A stretch of DNA of 64,000 nucleotides from Pseudobacteriovorax sp. Lineage in GTDB: Bacteria > Bdellovibrionota_B > Oligoflexia > Oligoflexales > Oligoflexaceae. Of this stretch, positions 1-9,241 are shown in pieces. The stretch's first letter is position 1, and every line of letters begins with the position of its first letter. Both the position numbers and the translations under genes were made by a program. The DNA is taken from positions 102,221-166,220 of the forward strand of contig JABSRP010000019.1 in the NCBI GenBank assembly GCA_013215145.1. Reading direction: 5' to 3'. The notes beneath the pieces were generated by a model. It had not been told where the DNA came from. It saw only the letters and a program-made list of their open reading frames with translations, and searched no databases.

Positions 1-94
1 AATATAGTCTATCACACCGTTGATCTTGTCTTACTTTGCCTTGATCCAAATATATCAAGGCAAATGTCCCAACTCTACTTGATGCTTACCCCAT

Positions 95-130
95 AAAACT
101 CCGGTTGCAACATACTGGAGTTTTTCTTTT
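95..130. terminator. Bidirectional hairpin terminator
   Basis: AAAACTCC (95-102) pairs with GGAGTTTT around a 14-base loop and is followed by a T-rich run on the plus strand. Read on the minus strand it lies just past the stop of the peroxidase gene, which it probably terminates. Confidence 0.55.
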
Positions 131-148
131 TTGCGATAAACTCCGCTT

Positions 149-691
149 TCAGCGATTGATAACCTCTTTTATAGCAGCGATAAATTTTGGATCCTCTGGA
201 GATGTAGCTGATCGAAATCGATGTTTCACGTTACCTTTGCGGTCTATGATAAACTTTTCGAAGTTCCATGAGACTGGTTTTCCTCGAGTGGGTTGCGGTG
301 CATGATCTATCAGAAATCGGAATACGGGATCGATTGAGTCTCCTGCAACGCTTACCTTACGGCTTAAGGGAAAGGTGACGCCAAAGTTGAATTTACAAAA
401 CTTGGCAATGGCCGCATTGCTACCCGTCTCTTGGTTAAAACTGTTTGACGGAAAGCCAATCACTGTCAGCCCCTCGTCTTTATGCTTTTTATAAAGGGCT
501 TCGAGACCCTCGTATTGACCGGTATAACCACATTTGCTCGCGGTATTTACGATCAAAAGGGGTTTACCTTTAAAAGAATTCATGGGGACGACTTTATTTT
601 TTATGGAAGTCATTTTGAGATCATAGATAGACGCCCCTTGAGCGGTCGTGATGAACGAAACCACTGCGATGCAAAGTATATGTTTGATCAT
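149..691 (-). CDS. Glutathione peroxidase-family thiol peroxidase, exported
   Basis: This 180-residue protein belongs to the glutathione peroxidase family, which reduces hydrogen or lipid peroxides with a catalytic cysteine, in bacteria usually using thioredoxin. An N-terminal hydrophobic segment (residues 1-19) looks like a signal peptide and suggests a periplasmic location. The peroxidatic motif NTASKCGYTGQY places Cys54, and the WNFEKF motif supplies the Trp142/Asn143 pair. The family motif FPCNQF reads FPSNSF here, so the usual catalytic Gln is Ser84. That is an odd change in the Cys-Gln-Trp-Asn tetrad and could lower activity. The start is ATG at 691 with AAGGAG about nine bases upstream. 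It is monocistronic, convergent with nothing inside the window, and followed by a hairpin at 95-130. Family assignment is secure; the physiological substrate is inferred. Confidence 0.88.
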   Translation of the reverse strand: MIKHILCIAVVSFITTAQGASIYDLKMTSIKNKVVPMNSFKGKPLLIVNTASKCGYTGQYEGLEALYKKHKDEGLTVIGFPSNSFNQETGSNAAIAKFCKFNFGVTFPLSRKVSVAGDSIDPVFRFLIDHAPQPTRGKPVSWNFEKFIIDRKGNVKHRFRSATSPEDPKFIAAIKEVINR

Positions 692-899
692 ACTGCTAAC
701 TCCTTTTTCGGTATTTCAATTTCAGTCAAGTATGCTGACTTTAATCAACTTTTAGTATGTAATATTGGCTTTGTTGTCCGCAACATACTGCCGACTTGTA
801 GCTCTAAGAATCTCAGGCGATACTGAATGTTGTGAAATCTGGACTTCATCGGTACATTGAACAAGAATTCGTGTCCGATTCCCGAGAAAGTGACCATCC

Positions 900-3881
900 A
901 TGATCCCTAAGTTGACATATCATAGTGCCCTATCAGAAACGTTAAAGAATCTCCTTTCAGAATTAAGGCATCAGGGGTTCCAAGGCGATATCGAAACCCA
1001 ATTTGGTGCGCGTATTGTTGGAGCAACCGACAATTCCATTTATCAAATCGTACCAGATGCCCTTTGTTTTCCCAAGACATCTGATGATATTGCCTTGTTA
1101 TTAACTTTATGTTCCTCAGATCCTTATCGAGATGTTGCGGTAACTCCTCGTGGAGGTGGTACGGGAACCAACGGCCAGTCCTTGAACAGTGGACTGATTG
1201 TTGATGTGTCTCGTCATATGAATCAGATTCTCGAGATACAGCCTAAGGAAAAATGGGCTCGTGTACAGCCCGGTGTTGTTCTGGATCAATTGAATGCCTC
1301 ACTCAAGAGTTTCGGCTTGTTCTTTGCTCCTGATCTTTCACCAAGCAGCCGCGCCACGATTGGCGGTATGGTTGGGACCGATGCCTGTGGCAAAGGCTCT
1401 AGAGTTTACGGCAAGACATCCGATCATATCCTCAAATTGGAACTTATTCTCTCCGATGGTTCCCGTTATTTTAGCGAGCCATGTCATGAGGAGGAACTTG
1501 ACAAAACTTGGGATAAAAACTCCTTAGCAGAGGCAGCCGTCACTACTGTTCGAGATATTGCTCGAGACAAAAAGGATTTGATTAAAGAAAAATTTCCCGA
1601 TTTGACGCGTTTTTTGTCAGGATACAATCTCAATATGGTTCGCGATGATTCCGGGAACTTCAATCTCAACTATCTTATCTCTGGATCAGAAGGCACCCTT
1701 GCGTTTACCTCAGAAATCAAGGTGAAACTTACTCCTCTGCCAAAACATAAGGCTCTTGTGGTGGTTAAGTACCCTGATTTTTCGTCCTGTTTATCGGCTG
1801 CGCAAATGCTTTTGAAAACAGACCCTGCAGCGATTGAGACCATCGATGATACCATCTTAAAATTAGCTCGAGACGATGTCATTTGGCATAAAGTGTCGAA
1901 GTTTTTTTCTCAACCTAACGATGATGCCGTGGGTGCAGTCAATTTACTGGAATTTATCGCCGACTCAGAAACTGAGTTAGCCGAACAGTTGCAGCATGCC
2001 TCAAGACTCCTTGAGGATGCTGAGGCCCTTAAGAGCCATCGCGGATACCAGGTGGCTCATGCACCTGAAGATATTACATCGCTTTGGAGCCTAAGAAAAA
2101 AAGGGGTAGGCTTGCTTGGCAACCGTCCAGGAAACAGGCGACCAATCGCATTTGTCGAGGATACTGTCGTGCCGCCGGAGAATCTTGCTGCCTATATCAA
2201 AGAGTTTCGTGCTCTGCTTGATTCTCATAACCTAGATTATGGTATGTTTGGTCATGTTGATGTTGGCTGTTTGCATGTGAGGCCTGCACTTGATATTAAA
2301 TCTCCTGAAGACGAGGCGTTGGTCCGTAAAATCAGCGATGGTGTTAAAGATCTAGTTCTGAAATATGGTGGGGTGATTTGGGGTGAGCACGGTAAAGGCC
2401 TTCGCAGTGAGTACATGCCTGAGTTTTTTGGTGAAGAGCTTTATCAAGATCTTAGGCGGATTAAAGGTGCATTTGATCCAGAAAATAGGCTTAATCCGGG
2501 AAAAATTTGTTGTCCTATACATCACGACTCCGAGGTGACAAAACTTGATGAGGTGCCCATGCGCGGCAGTCTTGATAGGCAGATCCTTCCCGAACTGCAG
2601 GAGACATTTGGAGTCTCTATGAATTGTAATGGAAATGCCGCCTGTTTTAATTACTCCGTCGATGATGTCATGTGTCCTTCCTATAAAATAACCAGAGAAA
2701 AGCTCCATTCGCCAAAAGGTCGAGCCGGCATGCTAAGAGAATGGGCGCGTCAGCTCTCTGAGGCAAAGAAAGCACAACCTACAACGTCGGGTCAGGATGG
2801 TGGTGGCGATTTGGACTTTTCTCGGGAAGTGTACGAAGCGTTGGATGGTTGCCTCTCATGCAAAGGGTGCACTCATACCTGTCCTATTAAAGTCGATATT
2901 CCTGAACAGAAGTCTCGATTCCTCGAACACTATCACACGCGTTATCCAAGGCCACTCAAAGATAAGTTTTTTGCCAGGGGCGAAAGGATTCATTATAGGC
3001 TTTTGGGTATGCCTCGGATACATAATAGCCTTATCTCCATCCCTGGGGTGAAAGCCGTTATGAAGCATGTTGTGGGGCTCGTAGACTTACCTAAGCTAAG
3101 TGTTCCCAACTATAAATCTCTTGCCCGCGCCGAGAGCCTCCCACTTCTGGACTTAAAAAAGGGGCGCCCTAGCTTAGGCCAAAGGGAAGCTGTTATTTTG
3201 CTACCCGATGCCATTACCTCATTTTACGAGGCTGAGGTTTTTATCGCTTCAGCAAAGTTTATTCGAAATCTTGGAGTCGATTGCTATATTGGACCTTTTA
3301 TAAACAATGGCAAAGCGTTGCATGTAAAGGGGTTTTTGTCGGAGTTTCGAAGCGCTGTCGCTGAATCGATGGAAGTGCTCGAAGCTCTTAATGATACCGG
3401 AGCAAAAATCGTTGGCATGGATCCCGCCATTACTTTGACCTACCGTGAAGAATATCCCCGTTACACTAAAACAAAGGTCCCTCAAGTTTACCTTCTACAC
3501 GAATGGTTAAGTGATTTCGTGAAAAAGCACCCCGTAAAACAGAAGCATTCTCAAAGTGCGGTGGGACTATTCAACCATTGTGGTGAGTCTTCGGCTCAGC
3601 CCGGTATTAGAGGAGAGTGGCAGCGCATCTTTAAGGCTTTTGGCTTGGATGTGAAAACGGTGGTGACGGGGTGCTGTGGTATGGCTGGTGCTTTTGGTCA
3701 CGAACGCCATCACGAAAGCCTGTCAAAATCCATATTTGAACAAAATTGGGCCTCAAAGCTCAATGCTTTCGAAACAATTTTGGCCACTGGTGCCTCCTGT
3801 CGGACGCAAATGGATAGAATCGACAAAAATATTGCTGTGAAACATCCTTTAGAATGGCTATCAGAGCTCAAAGACGCGTGA
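900..3881 (+). CDS. ydiJ: YdiJ-like FAD-linked oxidase / Fe-S oxidoreductase (D-2-hydroxyacid dehydrogenase type)
   Basis: At 993 residues this matches the length and domain order of YdiJ-type proteins, which couple an FAD-dependent 2-hydroxyacid (D-2-hydroxyglutarate- or D-lactate-like) dehydrogenase to iron-sulfur electron transfer. The N-terminal third carries the FAD_binding_4 signature (GGGTGTNGQSL and a GGMVGTDACGKGS glycine-rich loop). It is followed by an FAD-oxidase C-terminal region (HVDVGCLHVRP, NPGKICCP). A ferredoxin-like module contains Cys651, Cys654, Cys657 and Cys661 (CLSCKGCTHTCP). The C-terminal 250 residues hold CCG-type cysteine motifs (NHCGESS, GCCGMAGAFGHE). It is a soluble or peripheral inner-membrane enzyme by family precedent. 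No operon partner is seen: the next gene is convergent, and a large hairpin separates them. The exact substrate cannot be fixed from sequence. Confidence 0.87.
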   Translation: MIPKLTYHSALSETLKNLLSELRHQGFQGDIETQFGARIVGATDNSIYQIVPDALCFPKTSDDIALLLTLCSSDPYRDVAVTPRGGGTGTNGQSLNSGLIVDVSRHMNQILEIQPKEKWARVQPGVVLDQLNASLKSFGLFFAPDLSPSSRATIGGMVGTDACGKGSRVYGKTSDHILKLELILSDGSRYFSEPCHEEELDKTWDKNSLAEAAVTTVRDIARDKKDLIKEKFPDLTRFLSGYNLNMVRDDSGNFNLNYLISGSEGTLAFTSEIKVKLTPLPKHKALVVVKYPDFSSCLSAAQMLLKTDPAAIETIDDTILKLARDDVIWHKVSKFFSQPNDDAVGAVNLLEFIADSETELAEQLQHASRLLEDAEALKSHRGYQVAHAPEDITSLWSLRKKGVGLLGNRPGNRRPIAFVEDTVVPPENLAAYIKEFRALLDSHNLDYGMFGHVDVGCLHVRPALDIKSPEDEALVRKISDGVKDLVLKYGGVIWGEHGKGLRSEYMPEFFGEELYQDLRRIKGAFDPENRLNPGKICCPIHHDSEVTKLDEVPMRGSLDRQILPELQETFGVSMNCNGNAACFNYSVDDVMCPSYKITREKLHSPKGRAGMLREWARQLSEAKKAQPTTSGQDGGGDLDFSREVYEALDGCLSCKGCTHTCPIKVDIPEQKSRFLEHYHTRYPRPLKDKFFARGERIHYRLLGMPRIHNSLISIPGVKAVMKHVVGLVDLPKLSVPNYKSLARAESLPLLDLKKGRPSLGQREAVILLPDAITSFYEAEVFIASAKFIRNLGVDCYIGPFINNGKALHVKGFLSEFRSAVAESMEVLEALNDTGAKIVGMDPAITLTYREEYPRYTKTKVPQVYLLHEWLSDFVKKHPVKQKHSQSAVGLFNHCGESSAQPGIRGEWQRIFKAFGLDVKTVVTGCCGMAGAFGHERHHESLSKSIFEQNWASKLNAFETILATGASCRTQMDRIDKNIAVKHPLEWLSELKDA

Positions 3882-3913
3882 TGTCGAGGAAGTCATAAAT
3901 TAGGCAAACAAAA

Positions 3914-3990
3914 ACGCATCCAGGTTGACTCGAAATCGTAAGTTTACGATGAGCTGCACTGTTTCAGCAACTCCGACTGGATGCGTCTTT
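3914..3990. terminator. Large branched bidirectional terminator
   Basis: ACGCATCCAG (3914-3923) pairs with CTGGATGCGT (3976-3985). The roughly 50-base loop contains an inner perfect stem, ATCGTAA/TTACGAT. CTTTATTTA follows on the plus strand and TTTTTGTTTG on the minus strand. It sits between the convergent ydiJ-like and NUDIX genes, so it can end transcription from both sides. Confidence 0.7.
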
Positions 3991-4018
3991 ATTTACATAG
4001 TCTTAAGCGTTTGGATTG

Positions 4019-4648
4019 TCAATGAGCAATCGCCTTCGCTACGAAGCTAAGTTTATCAAATTGGCGTTTCATGCTGATTTCAGTAGTGATTTCATAGGCA
4101 TCACTCATTGTGAACCACCTCAGGTCGTTAGACTCGTGGTTCTTACAAAGCTTTGCATCCTCATCAGCAACCATAAGGTAGCGCAAATCAAAGTGTAAAT
4201 GGGCCGGCTTTGTCTTGCGTTCCGGGATTTCATGGATATCTAGATCAAACGGCAAGGGCTCTCGCATGGTCTGCAGCCCAAGTGGTGACCAATAGTCTAA
4301 GAAGGATAGGGTCTCCAAGCCGGATTCCTCGTAAGCCTCTCGCTCTGCTGTCGACTCTGGGTGTGGATCGTTGTCGGCGTGACCACCCAATTGCAGCCAT
4401 TTATTGAGTTTTTTATGATGAAGTAAGAGTACCTTAGAAAAGTCTGCATTGGTAACCAATGCTGAAGCCGTGATATGGCCAAAATAATTGCTGCTGGAAA
4501 AACAGTTTGCGTCTTCCGTGACAAAACGCATGATTTCTTTGTATTTTCGCTGCTCTTCACGCTCGTCCCATTTAGGGTCTCGGAGCATTCCCGCAACCCA
4601 AGTTTTTTGGTAAGCGTTAAGAATCCTTTGGATGGGTTCTCGATTCAT
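4019..4648 (-). CDS. NUDIX hydrolase
   Basis: This 209-residue protein carries a NUDIX box around residues 95-117. It begins with GGHADNDPHPE and ends with the hallmark REAYEESGL, whose glutamates bind the divalent metal that hydrolyses a nucleoside-diphosphate linkage. There is no signal peptide, so a cytoplasmic location is expected. The spacing between the first glycine and the REUxEE core is slightly unusual, and the first conserved Glu of the box appears shifted. The ATG at 4648 is preceded by AAGGA with eight-base spacing. The gene is divergent from uridine kinase across a 95-base gap, which may hold both promoters. The substrate (a mutagenic nucleotide, ADP-ribose or NAD-type compound) cannot be told from the box alone. 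Confidence 0.85.
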   Translation of the reverse strand: MNREPIQRILNAYQKTWVAGMLRDPKWDEREEQRKYKEIMRFVTEDANCFSSSNYFGHITASALVTNADFSKVLLLHHKKLNKWLQLGGHADNDPHPESTAEREAYEESGLETLSFLDYWSPLGLQTMREPLPFDLDIHEIPERKTKPAHLHFDLRYLMVADEDAKLCKNHESNDLRWFTMSDAYEITTEISMKRQFDKLSFVAKAIAH

Positions 4649-4743
4649 TTTTGTGTCCTTAAATGGTATAGACAGCTATCAACGTATGTTAGACATGCCT
4701 CTTGTTAGGCGTGAATGTGACGAATATGGCTTTGAGGTGATCT

Positions 4744-5361
4744 ATGAGTGCTCCTTTTATGGTAGCAATTTCAGGGGGTTCAGGTAGCGGTAAGACTACT
4801 TTCGTCCGTAGTTTAGTTGAGAGACTGGTGGGATACAAGTACCTTATCTTGGCTATGGATGACTACTATCGTGATCTTTCTCACATGACACCTACTGAAC
4901 GATCGGAGGTTAACTTCGATCACCCTAAGGCCATCGAACGGGAGCTCGTGCACGAACAAGTCAGTCTGCTCCGGGCTGGAGTTGCGGTAGAAAAACCCTG
5001 TTATGATTTTGCTAGTCATACACGGCGGGAACAGACCGAATTGGTTGAGCCGGCCCAAATTATCATTGTCGATGGTATCTTCTCACTTTGCTATCCTGAA
5101 TTATACCGACTCTTGGATCTGAAGCTCTATTTAGACGTAGATTCGGATATTCGGATAGTTCGTCGTATCGGGCGGGATATGGCAGAGAGAGGCCGAAGCT
5201 TTGAGCGTTGTGCTCAACAGTATCTAGAGTCCGTTAAAGCGATGCATGAAAAGTATATCGAGCCAACCAAATTTCACGCCGATTTTGTGATCCCTTGGGT
5301 CCAGCATAACGATAATGCCCTGGAGTACGTAAACCAGATGATCGTCACGCGACTGGGTTAG
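4744..5361 (+). CDS. udk: Uridine kinase
   Basis: This 205-residue P-loop kinase of the uridine kinase/phosphoribulokinase family phosphorylates uridine and cytidine to UMP and CMP in pyrimidine salvage. The Walker A motif GGSGSGKTT spans residues 10-18. It is followed by the family's DDYYRD segment, the NFDHP motif, the YDF-SHTRR substrate loop, VDGIFSL (Walker B-like) and the lid arginines in RRIGRDMAERGRS. The length agrees with bacterial Udk (about 205-215 residues). The ATG at 4744 has GAGGTGA five bases upstream. It appears monocistronic. The only close alternative would be an uncharacterised uridine kinase-like paralog, so the assignment is strong. Confidence 0.93.
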   Translation: MSAPFMVAISGGSGSGKTTFVRSLVERLVGYKYLILAMDDYYRDLSHMTPTERSEVNFDHPKAIERELVHEQVSLLRAGVAVEKPCYDFASHTRREQTELVEPAQIIIVDGIFSLCYPELYRLLDLKLYLDVDSDIRIVRRIGRDMAERGRSFERCAQQYLESVKAMHEKYIEPTKFHADFVIPWVQHNDNALEYVNQMIVTRLG

Positions 5362-5760
5362 CCTCTGTGCCAATTCTTTCCTCACTGTAAGAATCGTTGG
5401 GTCTGGGCTGCTCTTGCCTATTTATCCGCTGATACTATGGGATCAGCACCTGGGGTTTGTTACGCTGGTTCTGAGGTTACTGTAAGCTCCTGTTTTATTT
5501 GACTCTCCATCAGGATGTCAGAGAAGAAAAAAAATACCCCTATAGTGCGAACCTGTTCCGTTTTCGTGGGTTTCTGACCAAAATTGGCTCGAGAACCTTT
5601 CGGGAAAGGAATAATTATGCCCTGATATGTGAGTGATTCTAAGTATATATAAATGTATTTCGTTTGCGACAGATAAGCGGCCGTACAGTGTACTTGGAGG
5701 CGGTGAACGATCTGTCCGACAACAGGGTTTGCACTCCACGTCACACTTAGAGGAGGTCAT
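5362..5760. other. Intergenic region without a recognised gene (399 bases)
   Basis: Between udk and the VWA lipoprotein gene I see no convincing ORF or RNA gene. It must contain the promoter of the downstream gene, and it ends with a strong Shine-Dalgarno sequence AGGAGG at 5751-5756. A short GTAC-AGT-GTAC hairpin lies near 5690. Confidence 0.5.
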
Positions 5761-7842
5761 ATGAGGCTCAAGCTTCAATCCGCAGTAATTACATTACTGT
5801 TTGCCAGCGGCTGCGATTCAAGCCCGCCGCCATTTAAAGAGTTAGCCGCGGACTATACCGGCAACATCGAGGATATCAATCCGTCGGAGGATTTGAAGGG
5901 CTATTCTACCCTCGCTTCAGCCGAATGGACGCTCAATGCTAGCGATATCGAGTCGGCATCCGTGGAATTCGATCTGCAGGCAGAGACTGTCAAGCAGTTT
6001 AACACCATGGCTAATAGCAAAGCACAGGCTACCATCGAGCACGTTCAAATCGATCGTGCCCAGAGCGTCGAAATCTTCCAGCAAGGTACCGACGAGCAGG
6101 CCATCAGCGAGTTCTTCAAACAGAACGAGAATGATGATGCTCAAGGTTTGTTGGATATTCTCATCGTTATCGATAACTCTGGATCCATGGCCGAAGAGCA
6201 AAATAACTTATCCACGAAGTTACTTCCCCTACTCAGTTATGTTGAGGAAGCAGACTGGCAGATAGGTGTTGTCACGACTGATGCATCTGACGGGTGTATG
6301 AGAGATGTGATTGCTAAGGGGCAGGCAAACATAGAGACAGCCTTCGCTGATGCCATCAAAGCAGGAATCAACGGAACGGGTATAGAGGCCGGTATCCCGC
6401 AAGCCGTGGCGGCACTAAGCCCTGGCTGTGTCAGCGCAAACGGTTGGCTGCGTCCTAACTCAACCCTCGCCGTTTTGATCGTTAGTGACGAGGATAACTG
6501 CTCAGACGGAACGCAATGTGCGATCGCCGAGCACAACTCGGCAGACTATCTACTCGATCACCTCAATAGTATTCGTGAGCCTGGCATTAATGCGCGCGTA
6601 TTTGGTTTGATTTGGCATAGTTCTCAGGCGCAGTCGCAGTGCTCGACAGCCTACAGGCAGGGTAACATCTACTCCGACTTGATCGATGCCACGTCGGGAA
6701 GCTGGGGATCTATCTGTGACAACGATTACTCGTCAACTCTACAGGCAATGAGTTTGGATTTGTCACTTATATTAAAAACCCAGTTTGCTCTCAATTACGA
6801 ACCGTTCTTGGATTCCGTCGAAGTTACCATCAACGATCAGGTTCAAACGTCTGGTTATTCCATCACAGGTAATGTCATTGAGTTTGACGATGCTCCTGAT
6901 CCTGGAGCTCGCATATACGTGAACTATCGATTTACCACAGCGGATCCACAGAGCGCATTTACTCTGCAGTCCGAGGCTGACGCCAATGCCATTAAAGTTT
7001 ACCTTGATGGTAACGAGACCGATCAATTTACTTATGATGCAGCGAGCCGCAAAGTTAGCTTTACAAGACCACCTCAAGCTAGAGAGATCAAGGTCACCTA
7101 TCGCGGTGCAGGAGATTTGGTTAAGGACTTTGCCGTAGAAGCAGGGCTGGCAAAAGATGATATAACAGCTTATATCGATGGGAATCAGGTATCCATCACG
7201 AACTTTAGTTACAATCCGGAGTCAGGTATTGTTAGCTTCACAGAAGCTCCTGGTGATGGACAAACTGTTAAGTTCGATTACAGTAAAGTTGTGGGTCCAA
7301 AACTTGGCTATGCGGTTTTCGCTCCCGAAGATGCATTAGATTCGGTTAGGGTTTATGACGGATTTGGAACACCGATCGAATCCGAGCTTGTTGATCGAGT
7401 CATCGTCATCTCTGAAGATGAGTTCGAGCTTGGTCGAGATTTTGTCATTGAGTTTGACAATAATCTCCAAGCTGAAGACCAACTTGACCTCGGATTTACG
7501 GTTTACAACGATTCGTTGAAGGTTTCAGGTCAGCTGACTGGGGAATGTGCGGCGCCAGTTATGGAAGGTACTAACGTCGATCTTTCAAGCTGTGGCTTCG
7601 ATCCAAGCGAAATTATCTCCATGAACTTCGATTTTGTTAAGGAGCATCGCACGTCTTTCGTCTTAGAGGATACGGAAGAGATTGGTCTAGACGAGATACT
7701 TTCTGGAGACTTTGCTTACGTGGTCAAAGTAAACGGGGAGGTCACGCAAGAATACAGCATATCAGATTCGGAAATATCTTTTGACGAACTGCCCATTGGT
7801 GCAGTGATATCCGTCAAACTATTTAGAGGTCAAGACTCTTAA
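5761..7842 (+). CDS. Lipoprotein with von Willebrand factor A domain
   Basis: This is a 693-residue probable lipoprotein. A short hydrophobic leader ends in a lipobox-like SGC (Cys18), followed by a Ser/Pro-rich linker. A VWA domain starts near residue 132 with an intact MIDAS motif, D138-N-S140-G-S142 (VIDNSGSM), which coordinates a divalent cation and usually binds protein partners. The VWA domain contains several Cys that may form disulfides (GCM, GCVS, NCSDGTQC, QCS, IC), as expected outside the cytoplasm. From about residue 340 to the end there are at least three similar beta-rich repeats, each with a FTY/SY..ASRKVSF-like strand and a VKVTYRG-like end. They resemble bacterial Ig-like modules. 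An optimal AGGAGG is four bases before the ATG. The role (adhesion or envelope scaffold) is inferred. Confidence 0.78.
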   Translation: MRLKLQSAVITLLFASGCDSSPPPFKELAADYTGNIEDINPSEDLKGYSTLASAEWTLNASDIESASVEFDLQAETVKQFNTMANSKAQATIEHVQIDRAQSVEIFQQGTDEQAISEFFKQNENDDAQGLLDILIVIDNSGSMAEEQNNLSTKLLPLLSYVEEADWQIGVVTTDASDGCMRDVIAKGQANIETAFADAIKAGINGTGIEAGIPQAVAALSPGCVSANGWLRPNSTLAVLIVSDEDNCSDGTQCAIAEHNSADYLLDHLNSIREPGINARVFGLIWHSSQAQSQCSTAYRQGNIYSDLIDATSGSWGSICDNDYSSTLQAMSLDLSLILKTQFALNYEPFLDSVEVTINDQVQTSGYSITGNVIEFDDAPDPGARIYVNYRFTTADPQSAFTLQSEADANAIKVYLDGNETDQFTYDAASRKVSFTRPPQAREIKVTYRGAGDLVKDFAVEAGLAKDDITAYIDGNQVSITNFSYNPESGIVSFTEAPGDGQTVKFDYSKVVGPKLGYAVFAPEDALDSVRVYDGFGTPIESELVDRVIVISEDEFELGRDFVIEFDNNLQAEDQLDLGFTVYNDSLKVSGQLTGECAAPVMEGTNVDLSSCGFDPSEIISMNFDFVKEHRTSFVLEDTEEIGLDEILSGDFAYVVKVNGEVTQEYSISDSEISFDELPIGAVISVKLFRGQDS

Positions 7843-7862
7843 TAACCCTTGTGTGGGTACGC

Positions 7863-7897
7863 ATGCCGGCTCAGATGATCTGAGTCGGCATTTTTTA
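7863..7897 (+). terminator. Rho-independent terminator
   Basis: ATGCCGGCTCAG pairs with CTGAGTCGGCAT with one mismatch around an ATGAT loop, followed directly by TTTTTTATTTTTT. It lies 20 bases past the VWA lipoprotein stop codon. Confidence 0.88.
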
Positions 7898-7994
7898 TTT
7901 TTTGTTCTTTAGTCTTTGTCATCGATATGCGGATGACAAGAATTCTGCAAATTGCTAACCTCTGACCCCAATAATTTTCAGTGAGTGCTTCGCC

Positions 7995-8540
7995 ATGATA
8001 CTATCCGACAAAAAAATTCTTGAGAACATCGAAAGCCAAGATATTGTGATCAAGCCTTTTCGACCAGAAGCTCTGGGCACAAACTCCTACGATGTTCATT
8101 TGGGCAGAACTCTTGCCGTTTATTCAGATCGGGTCCTGGACGCCAAAAAAGATAATAAAGTTGAGACCTTTGAAATTCCAGAAGATGGTTTTGTTTTGAA
8201 GCCCGACTGCTTTTATTTGGGTGTGACTGAAGAGTATACCGAGTCCCATAAGCACGTACCTTTTCTCGAAGGGAAATCCAGTGTGGGTCGGCTGGGTATC
8301 GACATCCATGCGACGGCTGGCAAAGGTGACGTTGGGTTTTGTAATTTTTGGACTCTAGAAATTTCGGTCAAGCAGCCGGTAAGAGTTTATCCTGGGATGC
8401 CAATAGGACAGCTTATCTATTTTGAGGTCAGTGGCGATGTCGGTACGCTGTACTCATCAAAAACTTCGGCCAAATACAATGGTAAAACCCACCTTCCGGT
8501 AGCATCCAAAATGTTCCGCAATTTTGACAAGTTGAGTTAG
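7995..8540 (+). CDS. dcd: dCTP deaminase
   Basis: This 181-residue protein matches dCTP deaminase, which converts dCTP to dUTP, the precursor of dTMP synthesis. It starts with the family's MILSDKKI segment. It has the EALGTNSYDVHLG substrate loop, GKSSVGRLGI (the Ser/Arg nucleotide-binding motif), HATAGKGDVGF, the catalytic-Glu segment WTLEI, and a C-terminal GTLYSSKTSAKYNG. The trimeric dUTPase-like fold is cytoplasmic. The close relative dUTPase lacks this combination, and a bifunctional dCTP deaminase/dUTPase form is possible. Both flanks are non-coding gaps, so the gene seems to be transcribed alone. Confidence 0.93.
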   Translation: MILSDKKILENIESQDIVIKPFRPEALGTNSYDVHLGRTLAVYSDRVLDAKKDNKVETFEIPEDGFVLKPDCFYLGVTEEYTESHKHVPFLEGKSSVGRLGIDIHATAGKGDVGFCNFWTLEISVKQPVRVYPGMPIGQLIYFEVSGDVGTLYSSKTSAKYNGKTHLPVASKMFRNFDKLS

Positions 8541-8677
8541 ATGATTGGCTTAGCTAACATCGTCTAGAGTAAAATAACCCACATTGTTGTACGAATCTCC
8601 GTCAATACTATTTCTTTTCATTCCGATAACTTTTGGTTTTTGGGTTTTCCATTTGACTCACTTTTGGGGGCAGACCA

Positions 8678-9106
8678 GTGAAAATCCTACTTTTTAGTTT
8701 TTGTTTTTTTATTTTAGCGCTCGGGCGAGGCCATACTGCTGAGGCTCGGATTCAGGAAATGACCGATGCCATAAACCAGATTCGAAGTCAGGCTGGTTTA
8801 GGTCAATTGTATTGGGATGACGCGCTTATGACTGCTGCTTTTGTTCACTCTCGTGGCATGGCAGAGCTCGGCTACTGCAACCATGGCGGCCTATATGAAC
8901 GGGTTTACACCTATGGCTGGCGGGGTTATGGGATTGGCGAAATCGTAAGCTGTGGGGCTGATAATCATTGGACAGCGATATACCGGTGGCTCAACAGCCC
9001 AGGACATCGGCAAAATCTTCTCAATGGTTATTATAATCACGTGGGGATATCCCATTATTACGGTCGAGCTGGGCACAGGTGGACAGTCATCTTTGGTCGA
9101 AGATAG
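8678..9106 (+). CDS. Secreted CAP (SCP/PR-1) domain protein
   Basis: This 142-residue protein has an N-terminal signal peptide (residues 1-20) followed by a CAP domain. The conserved blocks visible are LYWDDALMTAAFVHSRGMAE (the helix bearing the first active-site His), NHGGLYERV, GEIVSCGAD, W(L)NSPGHRQNLLN and a final WTVIFGRR strand. CAP proteins are extracytoplasmic and include sterol- or lipid-binding and peptidase-like members. The biochemical role of bacterial versions is mostly unknown. Two cysteines (in GYCNHGG and SCGAD) could pair. The start is GTG at 8678 after TTTGGGGGCAGACCA. A hairpin terminator follows about 70 bases downstream. Confidence 0.85.
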   Translation: MKILLFSFCFFILALGRGHTAEARIQEMTDAINQIRSQAGLGQLYWDDALMTAAFVHSRGMAELGYCNHGGLYERVYTYGWRGYGIGEIVSCGADNHWTAIYRWLNSPGHRQNLLNGYYNHVGISHYYGRAGHRWTVIFGRR

Positions 9107-9178
9107 GGAGTGGGGGCGTTTACTTTGGAATCGCCGTCATCAGATATTTGTTGGTTATTTGGGGTTCCGTAAAGCTGA

Positions 9179-9218
9179 AGCGATAGTCTAATCTTTTGGA
9201 TTGAGAGTATCGCTTTTT
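9179..9218 (+). terminator. Rho-independent terminator
   Basis: AGCGATA (9179-9185) pairs with TATCGCT (9209-9215), with the inner pairing CTAATC/GATTGAG, followed by TTTTTA. It lies downstream of the CAP gene and just before the convergent receiver gene. Confidence 0.75.
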
Positions 9219-9241
9219 ACTTAGAAAAGTCTTGCTCGCTT

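Noticed and set aside
1..94. Possible promoter or gene end at the left edge
   Set aside because: Nothing beyond a T-rich stretch and a hairpin is visible; the context is cut off.
8541..8677. TAGATGA/TCGTCTA hairpin after dcd as a terminator
   Set aside because: It contains a G-T pair and is not followed by T residues.
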